A model generated the notes under the pieces. That model saw only the letters and a list, made by a program, of their open reading frames with translations. It was not told the origin of the DNA and did no database searches. Positions 12,701-26,160 of a DNA stretch of 64,000 bases are shown here, piece after piece. Both the position numbers and the translations under genes were made by a program. How positions within the stretch are numbered: position 1 is the stretch's first letter; every line of letters begins with the position of its first letter. Where the stretch lies: positions 703,010 through 767,009 of the forward strand of contig JANPWX010000537.1 in NCBI GenBank assembly GCA_024734555.1, given 5' to 3'. Source of the stretch: Trochalopteron elliotii. Lineage: Eukaryota; Chordata; Aves; Passeriformes; Leiothrichidae.

Positions 12701-15700
12701 GTTTGGGTGTAACTCAGCTTGCAAGGAGTGCTGCTGATATGTAGGAACCGTATTTGGAATAGATACTATTTCTTGTAAGTCTGGGTTCTAAGACGTGGTG
12801 AAGAACATGAAGATTTGAGAATGAGGTGAACACAAGGGACAAGCCGTAAAGAGGTCACTGAAGGACTGTAAGAATGACAATGAAGCAGAGGTTCATGGGC
12901 CAGCAGGCTGTGGCACAGAACTGGGCCAAATTAGAAGACTATCTAAGACAAGCTGTCAAAAATCTGTGTGCACAGGCAATGAACAAGAAGGAAATTAGTC
13001 ACAGTCTCCTGGAGAGAGTGTAGATGGTACTCTTTGGTAGCATGAAGGTGCCTTTAGGCAACACAAGGGAGATTGGTCCAACTACAATTGCCATAGAAAA
13101 GAAAGGGAATGGTAAATTGGCAACAGTAGCCTACTTTTGTGGTATTGTGCCTTTGCTGCTGCAGCATCAGCCTTTTTGAAAAGGCCCTATCTTAGTGACT
13201 TTAGTGTAAGCTGGATTTCTTTGTCCTCATTTCAAACATCTGATCAAATACAGAAGAGTGGAAAGCGGGACTTTGGTAAAAATAACATTTGAGGCCAGAA
13301 GTGAGGTTAGTTGGCACAACTGGATGTCAAGGCACACTCAGAAAAGTCTGAGTTTGCCCTATTGTCATTGTTTCTTTTGCTAGAGGGATTGCTGAAAATA
13401 CAGGACTGCTTTGCCAGGTTCCTACCCTATAAAGAATAGGAATATTGGTTCTTCACATAAACAGGTGACATTCATTTGAAATCTACATGGCTTTTTTCCT
13501 GAGTGTGAGATTTGAAGAATGTGAGATCAAACAAAAGAGGTGGAGAGCAACATCTGAGCAATAGATTCCAATGAGACATCAGTGCAACAGGTGTGTAGTG
13601 CAAAGGCTGTGTACACATGCACGTACCTTGAGGAATTAACCAAAATTTCAGAAGTGATTGGTCCCCCCCACCATTCAATTTGAAAATGCAGCTTATTTTA
13701 AGAACTCATGACAAAGTCATATAATAGTGTGTCAAGACAGCAGAACCTTACAAACCATAGTCCTGCTTTGCACATTACTTTTTACATGAGCAACAGGTCA
13801 GCTTGAAATGTCACAGAGGGTGAGCACCATTTTCTGAGTTACAGAGGTGTTCTGAGGCTGGATTTGCTGACTATCAGTAATGTCTATAAATTATTCAGAA
13901 GGTCAAGGTTTAGGCAAGAAAGCTTTACATTTGCTTCTATAAAGTGATGGCATTAATTGTGGCTTGTAAAAAATTGTACATGAGTTTAGGTTAGTATTTC
14001 CAGTGTTACTTTGAACCTTCAAATTAGTTTGTCTCAGGAATTTACTTTTTTATTTACTTCAGCAACACCTACTCTCTTCCTTGTTTCTTTTTCCTATGTT
14101 TATCCAGTCATGGGATCTTTCTTTCTGCTCTGCACTTCTATGAGTCAAAGACAAATGGGATTTCAGGTTTCAAACTTAGTGCTTTCTCGTTGTAAAATTT
14201 TTACCATCACATGTGGATATAGCATTTAAGTCACTGGTTTTAAGCAAAACACTCCAAATGGAAAGTGTAGCTAAGTCCTAAAAAGAAGATGGGCAAACTC
14301 CAATGATTGCATATTGTATTAAATGAATAAATAAATAAAATAATTCAAGGCATAGTTAAAAACCCCCTACACTTCTAAGGGGCTAGAATTATATGATTAT
14401 ATGCATGATCATAGTCTGCTTTTACAGAAATAAGAACTTGTGCTCTAAGTTTTGGTGAGAACAGCAGAGTCCAGTGCCTCTTCCTTCCCTTGGGCATCCT
14501 TTCTGCCTAAATAGGTAAGGTCAAATTTTTGACCTTTGTCATATATTATCAGACTGAATGACTTACTCAATTCAGTGTTAAAGGCATTTGGAAACTATTA
14601 ATTAGTCTGGTGGCCCAGGTTGAAATAGCTTAAAATTTCCTGATTTTAAAAGGTATCCTACATCACTAAGTGTTCGGGGGGCTTTAAGTTATTTTTTTTT
14701 CCTTGAAAACTAATCAAAAATCCTATCCACAGACTTAAAACACATCTTCCAATTCTTCTGAGTGTGATCTGAATAAGGATCGTAAATGTAGATTCCTGAA
14801 TCTAGATAGAGCCTGAAACAGAAGGTCTGATTCTTCCCAGTAATTACACAGAAATCTGGGTATCATCTTTAAACTCCAGAGAGAACTTGTAAAAGACAGC
14901 ATATCTTCTTGCAAAGTGGAATGAACTCCAACAAACTGCTGAACAAATAAAAATATTTTAATTGCTAAAAAATATGGTTATTCACACCAAAGTATAATCT
15001 GCTGGGCTAGAGAACAAAATCGAGATACACATTCGCCTTGGGTACTAGGTCTTGACATTTAACACAGGGTTTGCAAGGATTTTCAGTTTACTAGGACAGA
15101 TAAATTTCCCTGTGTTCCAAATTAATGATGGCACCTTGTTTTACTACTTCTTATGCCCATTAGGGAAACGCATAATTCATTCTAAAGATGTGCATGAAGT
15201 GAGGCTTTTGTGTTTGTGATCAGCTTTTACAAACAAGAAAGAAATGACCACTTTATGTAAACAGCTACTGAAGCAGAATGTATATTTAGTCCTTCCCACT
15301 TAATTTCAACCTTGTTTATTCATTCTGTTATTCAACAGTTCTACAGATCATGAGAAAAACTATACAGCAGATTTAATATTCAGCAAGAAGGGCAATGTAC
15401 ATATTTTTGAGCTGAAAATTAATAATTATTTTTTATAATGGTTCCCTGACTTTAAAATACATGCAGATCAGTAAGAGAAAAAACATCTCTGATGTTGGTG
15501 GAAATCTCACAGACAACAATTTAAGGTCTATTTTGCATGGTTAAATTAACAAGCAAGCCCTTCTGGCAAATTTCCAGTTTTCACAAATTAAAGATATATA
15601 CTGATAAATCCTTTGTCTTTTAGCAATCCACTGTATGCACTGTGTTAATATTTTCTGATAATAATGTACAAAATTTATTTTTCTTTCATTGTGCTTCAGC

Positions 15701-16351
15701 TAAACATGGACATGAAGTGAATTCTTGTGAAAAGAAAACAAAGGATATATTTTTTGAAACCAAAAGAAATTCTTCACATTTCACTTGGCCCTATGAGCAG
15801 AAGGTGTGAAGGGAGGGGCTGAAATGCCAGAGACATCAAGCACTTGAGTGTTTAAAAAATAGACTGTCAGCTGAAATGTTTCAATGTGTGAGAGAGAGAA
15901 GGAGAGGCTCAAAGGTGTTTAAAAGGACTGCTGGAGAGGCTTGTATCGGGAGCAGTAATAGTGAGAAATTCATCTGTGCTGATGATGGGGAGGGCAGTAT
16001 CACAGACTATTGAGGTGCTGAACGTGCTGGCACTGGAGCTGCAAGTGGTGACACTGGTGGTTGTGGGAGGAGTGGAGGTGACAGCTTTGTTAGCAGCCTT
16101 GTGTCTGATGAAGAGAATGTTTCTCTCAGAGTGTACCCTTCACCTTCATGTTAAAAATAGCTTTTGGTAAGCTATTTATGGGGATTTGGGGATTTTAGTT
16201 CTTCTTTGCCATACAGGTGGCTGCTGACATAAGATTTGGCACTTCCTTTCTGAACTGGAACATTCCCCTCCCCTTCTCTACAGCAAAGCAAGTGAAAAGA
16301 ATCTGGTTTCTAGAGTTTGGTGATTTGGGGGTATTTTTATGTTGGATTATT
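9746..16351. other. Noncoding stretch, no gene seen
   Basis: No convincing frame, RNA gene or transposon. The slightly more GC-balanced part at about 12790-13110 looks like unique sequence or a very old repeat that I cannot name. An 'AT-rich plus short homopolymer' pattern covers the rest. Confidence 0.5.

Positions 16352-16398
<47 letters not shown>
16352..16398. repeat. Pure TAG triplet microsatellite
   Basis: About 15.7 uninterrupted TAG units, followed by AATTATTAT. The purity suggests a young, length-variable tract. Confidence 0.95.
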
Positions 16399-19300
16399 AT
16401 TATTATAGCACAATATTATGACACTGCTCTCGCATGTATTAAAAAACATCTAAAATTGACATAACTTCTGCTGTGGTGACAGAAATTTGTTCCAATTTAT
16501 GATACACAGCAAAGGGAACTGCAGAACTTCTTCACACAGAAGAACTTTTGCTCTGCTTTTCTGCTGTAGCAGAAATGCATAATGTTGAGGAAGATTTTTT
16601 CAGTCACTAACAGGTGTTTTTTTTTCCTATATCACAAAATTTCTTCGAAAAATTAGTCAAAGTGCCATGTCTTTAGGACATTTTCCAGAGCATTATAAAA
16701 GCTAAATCACAGAGCCATTGTTTTAGGGATAAATATTTGCAATGCATTTGCAACAGTGTCAAAGTAGAATACCATGCCATTTGTTAACAAATAGTGTTTA
16801 ACTGGGAAATTTTTCTACAGCTTTAAATGTGTTTTGAAAAAATAACCAAACCAAAACTAGGTAGCAAACCTATAAATGTTCTTTATGCAGGCTTTCCTCA
16901 CATTGTTGCCTTTCATCGAGTAAAAAAATAGAAGTTTTAATATATTTTGTTTTTTAAAACACAGATGTGAGGGCTTTCCCCTGTGGTTCTCTTTCAGACA
17001 GGCTCTGTATTTGTCTAGCAGTGCTCCAACATATACATGTGTGTGACACTGGAGTTTTGAGAGCTGCAGTGAATGGCCCCATTGCAGAGGCTTGTTGGCA
17101 AACAAAAGTCTGGAGATATTTATAGTTAGTAGCATTCCAGCCTTCGAATAAATAGTTGACTAGTCTTTTCAACTCCTGGCTAAATAGCAAATGTTAAGAT
17201 TGCTTCCAATTGGGCACAGGTATTCATAGCGGACACACATCTTGGTCTTATTTCAGTTCTCTATAGAGTCCAAAGAGCTGTTTTTAATTTTTGTCTGAAT
17301 TTATAGCCTTTCTGCTTGGACTTCATATTGGCTCCGGACTCAAAGCCAACTGAACACAGAATTGGTAAGGCATCCTATTTTCACTCAAAACTTTTTTTTT
17401 TTCTTTAATTGCTGACACAGTCACTGAGAATTTCAACTTCTGGAATTTTCTGAGGTTTTTTTAACAGAGTTTCTCTAGCCTGCTCTTGAGAAGCATATGG
17501 ATACACAGTATATTTAGATTATTCATAGTTTTTATTCTACTGATATTCTTTTTTTTCTCTATTTTTTTTCTCATTGATCAGTGATGAATTTTATAGAGTA
17601 CAGGTTACAATACTTTTGTTTTTCAACCAAAATGAAGGATGATGTTTGAGAACATTGTGTTCACTGACATGTAAGAAGTTCAACTGAGTGCAGAGCACAT
17701 TTACCAAAATTTACAAAATTACTCAGGAGTGCTTAGCAGTTTTCTAAGCTGTCTTTACAAAACCAAACCAGAGAAAAAGGAGAAGTGACGTTTCTGATTA
17801 TGCGACTTTTGGTAGGGGGGATATTTGAGGGAGATTTTTTTATGTCTATTTTTTGATACCACAGGGTAGGTGCCTAAAAGAAGACAAGAAAATAAAAAGT
17901 TGCCTTCTGCAACCTTTATGATTTCTATTTGCACATGGGTTTAGCTCTTGCAGATCCCTTCCTGTTCACCTCCAAACAGGTAGCTCTCATGAAGTGCGTT
18001 ACTGCCTTCCATGACAAAACTACTGACATGACAAGTATTGTGCTGTGCCTTCTGGCTACCAAACCCTCAACCACAGCTGTCCCCTCTCTGCTCACCTCAC
18101 CTTTTGTGGTGGATGGAATGAAAATTGTGGAAAATTGAAAAGAAAATAAACAAATAAACAAAAAAAGGCAAGATAGAAAAAAGATATTGTAGTTCAGAAA
18201 AAATAAAGACAGGGAAAAGATAGTTCATGGTTTTGTCATTTTTGAATTTAATGCTTACTGGGGATCATAAGGGTGATCATAGGTAAGAAAAAGTGGAGAG
18301 GACACAGTCAGTGTACCAGAAAGTTCACTGACAAAAAAAGGAAAGATAAGATTCAATTATGTGTCTTTGAGTATATTTTCTGCTTTATTATTATTTTAGC
18401 ACTTGGGTCTGCACTTTTTTCATTCTTTGCTGATTGACATTTTAATCACATTCCTGATGAATTTAGAGGAAATAACCAACAACACCCAAGGCATTTGGAC
18501 AATTAACAGTGAATAACAGTATATTGCACTTTGTCCAAGCTTCCCGTACTGCTTCAAATCCTTCCTAACAATTTTGCCTGCCTAGTTGTGCCACACCCAT
18601 GCTTAACTGTTGCTGTTCGGCTGGTCCTTCAGACTGCAGAACCCAGTATGTTGCAGTGTCCTTTTTCACTCAGAAAACCTCATTACACTGAATGCCAATT
18701 TCATACAGCCAATTCAAAACATTTCTAAGCAAACTACCTAAAAATCCTCATGTAAACATTGTATAAGTTATTCATGAATAGATCCCTAAAGTCCATATCC
18801 TGCCATTGCATGTAAAAAAAATGACACAGTGTGTTTGTCTGGAAGGTGGGGGAAGCACAGGTGGGGAAATTCATCTCAGAAGATCTGCAGCTTTTAAGCT
18901 ATTTCCAAGCTGTGACACAGGCCCTTTGGCAGAAAGGTTGGCATCATACTGTGATGGCTGGGGGTGTTGCCAACAGCTCTCACAGAAGAGGTCTTAGAAA
19001 CAACAGAACTCTGGTCTGCAGATCTTTGCCCATTTATATCTGAAGTATCAACTAAGCAAAGTTTATCACAGCTGGTTTACAGTGTTTCCAGATTCTCTTC
19101 ACAGTCACAGAGTTTCTGATATATTTCAAAAAGTAGCTACTCCTTGGGAGAAGTATAATACCCTGGATGAGGTCTCTCAGCAGTTTCTGAGGATTTATAT
19201 TTTGACCCACTTGTATTCAGAAACACAAGTCCCTACCTACCCTTTGCACAGACTTCAGGTCTGCCTTTATCCACTCTTTCTTCGGTGTCAATTCAGTTGT

Positions 19301-20696
19301 GAACAGGCCTGCAGAAAACTGGAAAGTTACTGAACACAAAGGAAAAGAGGCCAATTACAAGTGACCTGGGGGGAGCAAAGTACGTGTCTGTCTGAAGGGT
19401 TATGGTGCAATGGCTGGCATGAGTCAAGGGTAGTTTTGAGCTAAAACTCTATCAAAAGGAAAAATTGTGCACTATGGATATTAACCAAACAGGCACACCC
19501 AACTCATTAGAGTGTGTACATATTTATTTTTATCTTATTCAATTGTAGGAGAGATGAAATTGATATTGCAAGATGTTCCAGGTGTAGATCTGGTTCAGAA
19601 ATCTTTCAAATAAGACCCTCAACTCAAGATGTACCTGTGAAAGAAAACCTTCAAGTTTTAAATCATTATATACAGTCACTCCATTAAAAATTGTAAGAAA
19701 AAAAGGCAAAAAAGAAGAAATAGTAACTTTAAACAAAAACAAAAAACAAATTGCACCACCTACCAAGGCATATTTCAAAGCATTATTAGTGAAAATCAAA
19801 GCATATATAAGCCAACTCTGGCCAGTCAGTGATTACTGATTTTTCAGTCCCATCTAGAACATCAAAACTTCTGATATTTTCAAAAATTTGTGTATATGTA
19901 TGTTCATAGTCCTATTTATGACCATATATTTTATATTACTGTCACACCATTTTGTAGTTCTTTCTGATTTGAAAAAGAATGAAAATACTATTCAGCCTTT
20001 GAAATCAGGTAGATTATTGGAACAGTAACTATACTCCAATGACACATAATATTTGTCATGTGACTTCCTCACAAGACTTTCCCATATTTACAAAGCCATC
20101 TCAGAGGGCCAGGGATTTGGTGCCAGGTTTCCTTACCATCTTCTTTCCCACCACCACAGTGAGGAAGGAATTTTGCAAGCTTTGGTCCCTTTACTCAACA
20201 CTCTCTTCATATCAGATCTCAGAGGCTGGGCTCTGCACTCCTAACTCCAAGGTAGGCATGATAACTTTGCAGGTCTCAGTGAATACGTGTTAGTGTTATA
20301 AAAGGCAGTTTTCCCTAGCTCCTGAGGGTCCTATTGGTTCTGCTGTATTCTGGTTTCTAGTTAGGAAGATACTACTGGAATTCCTTATCCCCTGGCATGA
20401 CTGTATGGATAAAAGAACAAAACGTGAATCAAGACCAAAGTCTGATTTCGAAGTGTTTCTGTTTTCACACTAAATGGCAAAAAGTCAAAATGAGCAAGGA
20501 AAAACCTGCCTCTGGATATTGCTGTGGATTTTGCCAGACCTCAGCCTGGCCTTTGAAGAATTTCTTCCAGTACAGTATTCCCAACACAGGTCAAGCAACA
20601 GTTTGCTCTTCCCCAAACTATGTTCTGCTGGCAGCCAGTCATTACTTAATCGACCATAAGGCAACTGCGCATCCAGATTTCTGTGGAACCAGCAGG
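16399..20696. other. Noncoding stretch, no gene seen
   Basis: No supported coding region. The short frames are unrelated to any family I recognise and lack a plausible promoter or splice context. No CR1 or LTR landmarks were found on either strand. Confidence 0.5.
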
Positions 20697-20915
20697 GAAG
20701 GAAAGAAAGGAAAGAAAGGAAAGAAAGGAAAGAAAGGAAAGAAAGGAAAGGAAGGAAGGAAGGAAGGGAGGAAGGGAGGAAGGGAGGAAGGGAGGAAGGG
20801 AGGAAGGGAGGAAGGGAGGAAGGGAGGAAGGAAGGAAGGAAGGAAGGAAGGAAGGAAGGAAGGAAGGAAGGAAGGAAGGAAGGAAGGAAGGAAGGAAGGA
20901 AGGAAGGAAGGAAGT
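20697..20915. repeat. Composite purine-only satellite, three unit types
   Basis: Three blocks follow one another with only G and A on the plus strand: a 9-bp unit GGAAAGAAA repeated about five times (about 20698-20748), an 8-bp unit GGGAGGAA repeated about eight times (about 20765-20830), and a pure GGAA run to 20914. It then meets an assembly gap, so its true length is unknown. A purine mirror-repeat tract of this length can form triplex DNA in principle. The frames through it (Lys/Gly/Arg/Glu and Phe/Leu/Pro/Ser repeats) are not genes. Confidence 0.95.
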
Positions 20916-20976
20916 NNNNNNNNNNNNNNNNNNNNNNNNNNNNNNNNNNNNNNNNNNNNNNNNNNNNNNNNNNNNN
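20916..20976. other. Assembly gap of 61 N in the GGAA satellite
   Basis: The gap starts one base after the last GGAA unit and ends in 'aagaaaagaaatttcaagc', so the repeat itself broke the assembly. The right flank is only slightly purine-rich, which suggests the tract ends within or just after the gap. Confidence 0.98.
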
Positions 20977-23900
20977 AAGAAAAGAAATTTCAAGCAGATC
21001 CATACCCAATCAATAGGGCCCTGAGCAACATCTTGCTGGAGAAAATGGAGAAGTGATCAGAAGATACTTCCAAACTCTCTAGACAAACACATAATGTAAC
21101 GATGTATCTGTTTTCTCACCATTTTTGTCAGCTCATGCAGCAACTTCACAGCTTGCTTCTAGTATTAGAAAAAGTCTGTCTTCTTGTGGAGTCATTGTGC
21201 AATCTCCTAAGCAGTTCACTGGTCTTGTTAGTCTGGACTTCTAGTATTTACCTTGCTGAAGGCAAGTGCAAACTCTTGTCTAGGTTTTTGAGCTTCCCCT
21301 TTGGAATCCAGCAATAATGAACACTCTCAGCATTCAGTAAGTCACCCTGCTGGAGAAAAAATGTTAAGGAGAACAGCTGCTGTCAGATGAAATAAAGTGA
21401 CCATCAACTCTAGGCAGAGCAACTTGCTTTCATTGAAAAAATGATACAGTCTGTGTCACCTTAGAAAACTTCCAACACACAAATCTGTAGCATTCTGAGG
21501 TTAAGCCAGCTCTTTACCCTGTACAGAGTGTCTTGACTGCATTGATATTTGCAAAGTTGCTCATTCATTCCCTTTCCTTGACTAGTACCATGATATGTAG
21601 CAGCATCATGATAATTGTTTTAATCACAAGATGGTGAAAAATGTTTCACAATAATGATGATCAAAGGGGAGAACAAAAACAGTACTCAGTGAAGAACATT
21701 AGCAAAAGTGCAAACTAGACAAACACTGTGCAGCTCCAGATTCTCAGCAAGGTTTCATTGATAGATTCTCATTGTAAATACCTGTTCTTCCATTTTGAGC
21801 ATACATGTATGTAACAGATGCAAAAGAACAGACTTCTTTTCAAAGTCAATTTGTACACATGCAAAGTATTTCTTCTCAAAGGTACAAGGCAGACAAAGAT
21901 GCCCAGAAGACTGAAGCCGTGAGGTTATCCTATTACATCTCTCTCTCTTTCTCTTCCTCTATTCCACTCAGAATAGATATTCATGATTAGTCACTTAAAA
22001 CTTATTTCAAGGACTGGCAAACACATATTTATGTCTGGGTGTTTAATATTATTTGAATATTTTCCTTTTTTTCAGCAGAAAGGTAGTTGTCTTCTCCTTT
22101 GGAAAAATGTGATAGTCATTCCCTGATTGGTAGGAAGATGAGATATGCAGTGAACTGCTCTTTCACAGTATGAAGATCAGTATTGTTTTCTTATGCTGGC
22201 CAGACAGTGTTTTTCATGCAGACACCTTTTATACTGACCTATTATGCATCTAGACAGGACTTCTGTAGCTGCATTAAGAAAACCTGCATTTAAATGCACT
22301 GTCTTCAGTGTGAAATGATTTTTTTTGGTAGTCTTTATTCACACTAGCCTTTTTATGTAATTTGATGTAATTTGAAATGACTAACAATGACTGATAATTG
22401 TAGGGGTAAAATGTACCCTTAAAGAAAAGAACTTTGATAGGTGAAGGGTAGAATCCTATATCCAGCTGTGTTGTCCAAATTGATATTAGTTTAATAACGT
22501 GTAAACTGTGCTAGAAAAATGTAATTGTCCTGCATTACAAGGGTGCTCCTTTAACTGCACAATTTATTCAAACGTATAATCTAAATAATTGAGTACCTAT
22601 GCATACAATAGAACATTGCTTCATATGCAAACACTATTAAATAGGCATTTATATCCAAACAGATGGATAAAAAAGATGCCTGAATATAATTGGTTTGCTT
22701 TTGATTATTCCACAGATACAAATTTACTTAAACAATAAGTCTAGACAAGGTAGGGTTTGTTGTCAGACAAAATTCAGTGTGGGAAAGTGAAGCTGAGGAA
22801 TTTATGAGGCACTTAGGGGGACTGTTTTTTAATCTACTTCTCACCTTGCTGTTTAATAAGGGTAATATGAGAAAAGAAGCAGAGACACAGACTTACATCT
22901 GACCCACTGTGTATTTATTGCTTTGAAGGAGATACAAAAAATTTTATCAGTCTTTATCATAAAGTTATGCCATATAAGTGTGCATGTGGACACAAACATC
23001 TACAAGACTGCATTCTAAATAGTAAACAAAAGAGATTGAGATTAGAAAGTAGTAATAAGCCAACCATAGTTTCAAAAGCTCTTGGTACCTTGAAAAGCAC
23101 TTGAAAATCTCAGTGTCTGCAATTGGTATTAGGTGCAATTGTGGCATTTCTCTGGAAACCACACTTGCAGAAAAGCCTTATTGAAGTCAGCAGTGCTGTG
23201 CGTGAGCACATGAGAAAGTCTGTGCCACAAGTAGTAATCAAATGGTATCAGAATCTGCAGTTAGAAGTGGGCCTCTTGACATCTGACTCGAAAGACTGGC
23301 TGTATAATTTCATGGTCCACACTAAATTCTGGCCAGGTTTAATTTACTCTGTCAGAGACAAAGCCTTAGGAGAAGACTCAGACCAGACAAACAAGAGCTA
23401 CATTAAGAGACCGTAGTGAAATTTCTGCCCTACAATATTTTACTGTTTCAGAGTTATGCTGTGTATGATCATACCTGTGGAATTATATACATACATATGT
23501 GTATTCATATGTATAATATATAGATGCATATATTATGAAAAGATATCATACATAAACTCAACACAGTTACTAATAGACAAGGGAAAATAAAGAGCTTTTG
23601 CTTAAGACTAATCTTCTGAGACACTTTACTGGTGTCAGAAGAGGTTGACTATTAATCCCCAAATGATTGGCCACTGTATCTAGAAGTCATCTTGAGAAAG
23701 AATTTAGACTGCCTTCACTGGTGCCTAATTTACCCTTTACTAATGTAATGTTTCAGATCAAGTGCAAATGAGCAATTCAGACTACTTCGCGTGTAGGGCT
23801 GTTCTATTCTTGTTCCCTAAAGTGAAAGAAGGGAAGTAATGTCAATGCCTAATTTAGGCACCCTTTCTATGTGATTTGAATACAGCCTTTAATCATTTAC

Positions 23901-24269
23901 CAATAATTTGTGTGTATTGCCATTGTGGTCAAATGTCCAGATGATATTCTGTTAATAATTCCTATTGTATCTCATATTGATTATAATAAAATTAAGTCAA
24001 AAATAGCCGGTTTCAGTAAATCTTTTACAATTTGTCATTCCTTTTTTCCCCCCCACCTTTATCTCCTTTCTTTTTAATTCAGAAAAGCTCTAGGTTTGGG
24101 TTTTTTTAAAAAAAGACCTCTTTCAGCAAATGGAAATAAAGCATTTCCACAGAATGCTGCCAACTTCGTAATAAGATTTAGTAGCTTTCCCGAGAGCTAC
24201 TTGCAGTTCTAATAACAATTTTCTTTAAGTGTTCTGCTTTATAAAATGTCTTCTTTGTTACTGAAGTTG

Positions 24270-24285
24270 CCATATGTACATATGG
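24270..24285. repeat. 16-bp perfect palindrome CCATATGTACATATGG
   Basis: Reads the same on both strands and contains two CATATG E-box-type hexamers around a GTAC centre. Palindromes of this length can arise by chance in AT-rich DNA of this size, so a function is not claimed. Confidence 0.6.
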
Positions 24286-25729
24286 ACTTTTTTTTCTGAA
24301 AATATTCCTGGGATTTTATTACCATTAATCATTTCTGAGGGTGTATATAATTTATCTCACAAACCATCAGAATTCCCACAGGGTAAATTACTCTAGAGGT
24401 CTCTGTGCCCTCATACTGTATCAAATTGACCTGCTTCTTGTTTGCCGTTTTTGTGTACTACATTGCTTATTTAACAAGAAACAGAATGATTGTGATTCTG
24501 AGAAGGTCCTTTGATAGTAGTTTTGACACTCTGCCTGAATAATGACCCTCATTATGGAGCCCATGACAGGCTCTGAAAGTACTGATTTATGAATACATCA
24601 CAGGTTCAGCATTAGAGCTCCCCCTACTCACTCCCAATATAGGAGTAGGTATAGATACAGTCTTCAAAAAGAGTGAAGATGAGATAATTGCATGATTATG
24701 ACCATTCAAGTAATCACTTTTTCTGATTTAACAAAGCACTGTCAGTTAATTTTGATTGTCTCACAAGTTATTAGAAGCTTTTAATAAAAAGTTTGTTAGG
24801 AAAATCTATTTCTTGTAGAGTTGCCAGATGTATCTTAAAGGACAGTAAGGCAGAAGTTATACATAGTCTTTTTTTTGCTAAGAAATGCTTTTCTATAGCA
24901 AACACTCATTAACAGTTGATATGATAATAGACTGTTAGAAGTAAGCTTAGCTAAGAGCTAGAAGTCTGTGTCCTAGCTAAAACAAATTATAAGACACTTT
25001 GTAAACACATTTTTGTGAGGATTCTTGTTGATTTATTGTTTCCTCCATAGCAGTTATTTAAATAAATGTAGCTAATTTAGATCGTTTGCTGCACTGTGTA
25101 ATTTTGTTCTTTGTGTGATGGGGTTATATGTAAAAGCCTGAAGGAATCACATCCCCATTAATCTTTTTACAAGTGCAATAAATAAATAAAGAGACATGGT
25201 TTAATTTTGCTAGTTAGGAGATTTTAGAAGGCAGTGGTAGCAATCTGATTTGTTCCTGTTCTTACTTCTCTCCATGTCCTTCTCTTGAAGATACCATAAG
25301 TATTCTTACTTAATGAGGTAATAGTTCTTGGTAGGAAAGTATGTACATGGACTATTAAATATATCCATGAAGATGAGTATTTGAAGACACACCTAGGAGT
25401 GTTTTTTTATCCCCTGAATGCTCATTATGGAATCTGTTTGCTCCCATCTACCCTGGAACATGGTAGAGTTTCCTGCTCAGAGACACGAAAGCTGACTTGC
25501 TGAGAGTTCCCATGCTTGCACAGGACATCACCGTGCCAGTGGAAAAAGCTTCCACAAGGCTGAGTGAGTCTTTGCTGCCTCAGCTGTGGAGTTCGATGTC
25601 AACAATCCAGGCAGAATCAGAGACAGCTCCAACCTGGGAAGAGGGATGGAAGCGGTGCAGTGTGGATGAGGCATGTGGCATGTGGCAGATTGGTTGGCAA
25701 AGGGTGGAGACCACTTTGTAACCTCCAAC

Positions 25730-26160
25730 CCTGCCTTGGGTAGCACCTGTTCATTTGCATATAGGGATGTTAAACCAGAGCTCGAGGAGAGGAAGTGACT
25801 AATGTGAGTGCGCTGAATTAAAAATGCAGGCCAGACTAAGACAGCTGCACAAACATTCTGAATTAACCCTTAAAGTGTAAACATTCAGTGGTGGTTAATG
25901 GTTTGGATGCATAAAAACACACACAGGTACAGGGGCTGACAGGCTTCTATGCCTGAACCGGAAATAGATGAGGCTGCCTTCAGCTTTGTGTTTTCTAAAA
26001 GTGCCAAAAATTGGTTGGATCTGACAATCAATCCACTGGAGTAAACAACAATGTAGAACCAGCACATTATGTAATGAAACTGGGTCATCTGTGTTAACAG
26101 CAGTGTCATTGCCATCTGCACGTAGAATACCTGATAAGTCCTCAGTAACCTCCTACTGTG
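25730..26160. other. Possible conserved noncoding element
   Basis: This stretch differs from its surroundings. Base composition is balanced, there are no simple repeats or transposon landmarks, and it contains retained CpG sites and short clustered motifs such as 'catttgcatata' (octamer-like, near 25753), 'gagctcgaggagagg' and 'tgcctgaaccggaaatag' (an ETS-type CCGGAAAT core). No frame is credibly coding. The call is by appearance only and could be wrong. Confidence 0.22.

Noticed and set aside
20397..21056. Frames of 113-219 codons on both strands around the purine satellite
   Set aside because: Most codons come from G/A repeats and from undetermined bases; the flanking parts match nothing and have no gene context.
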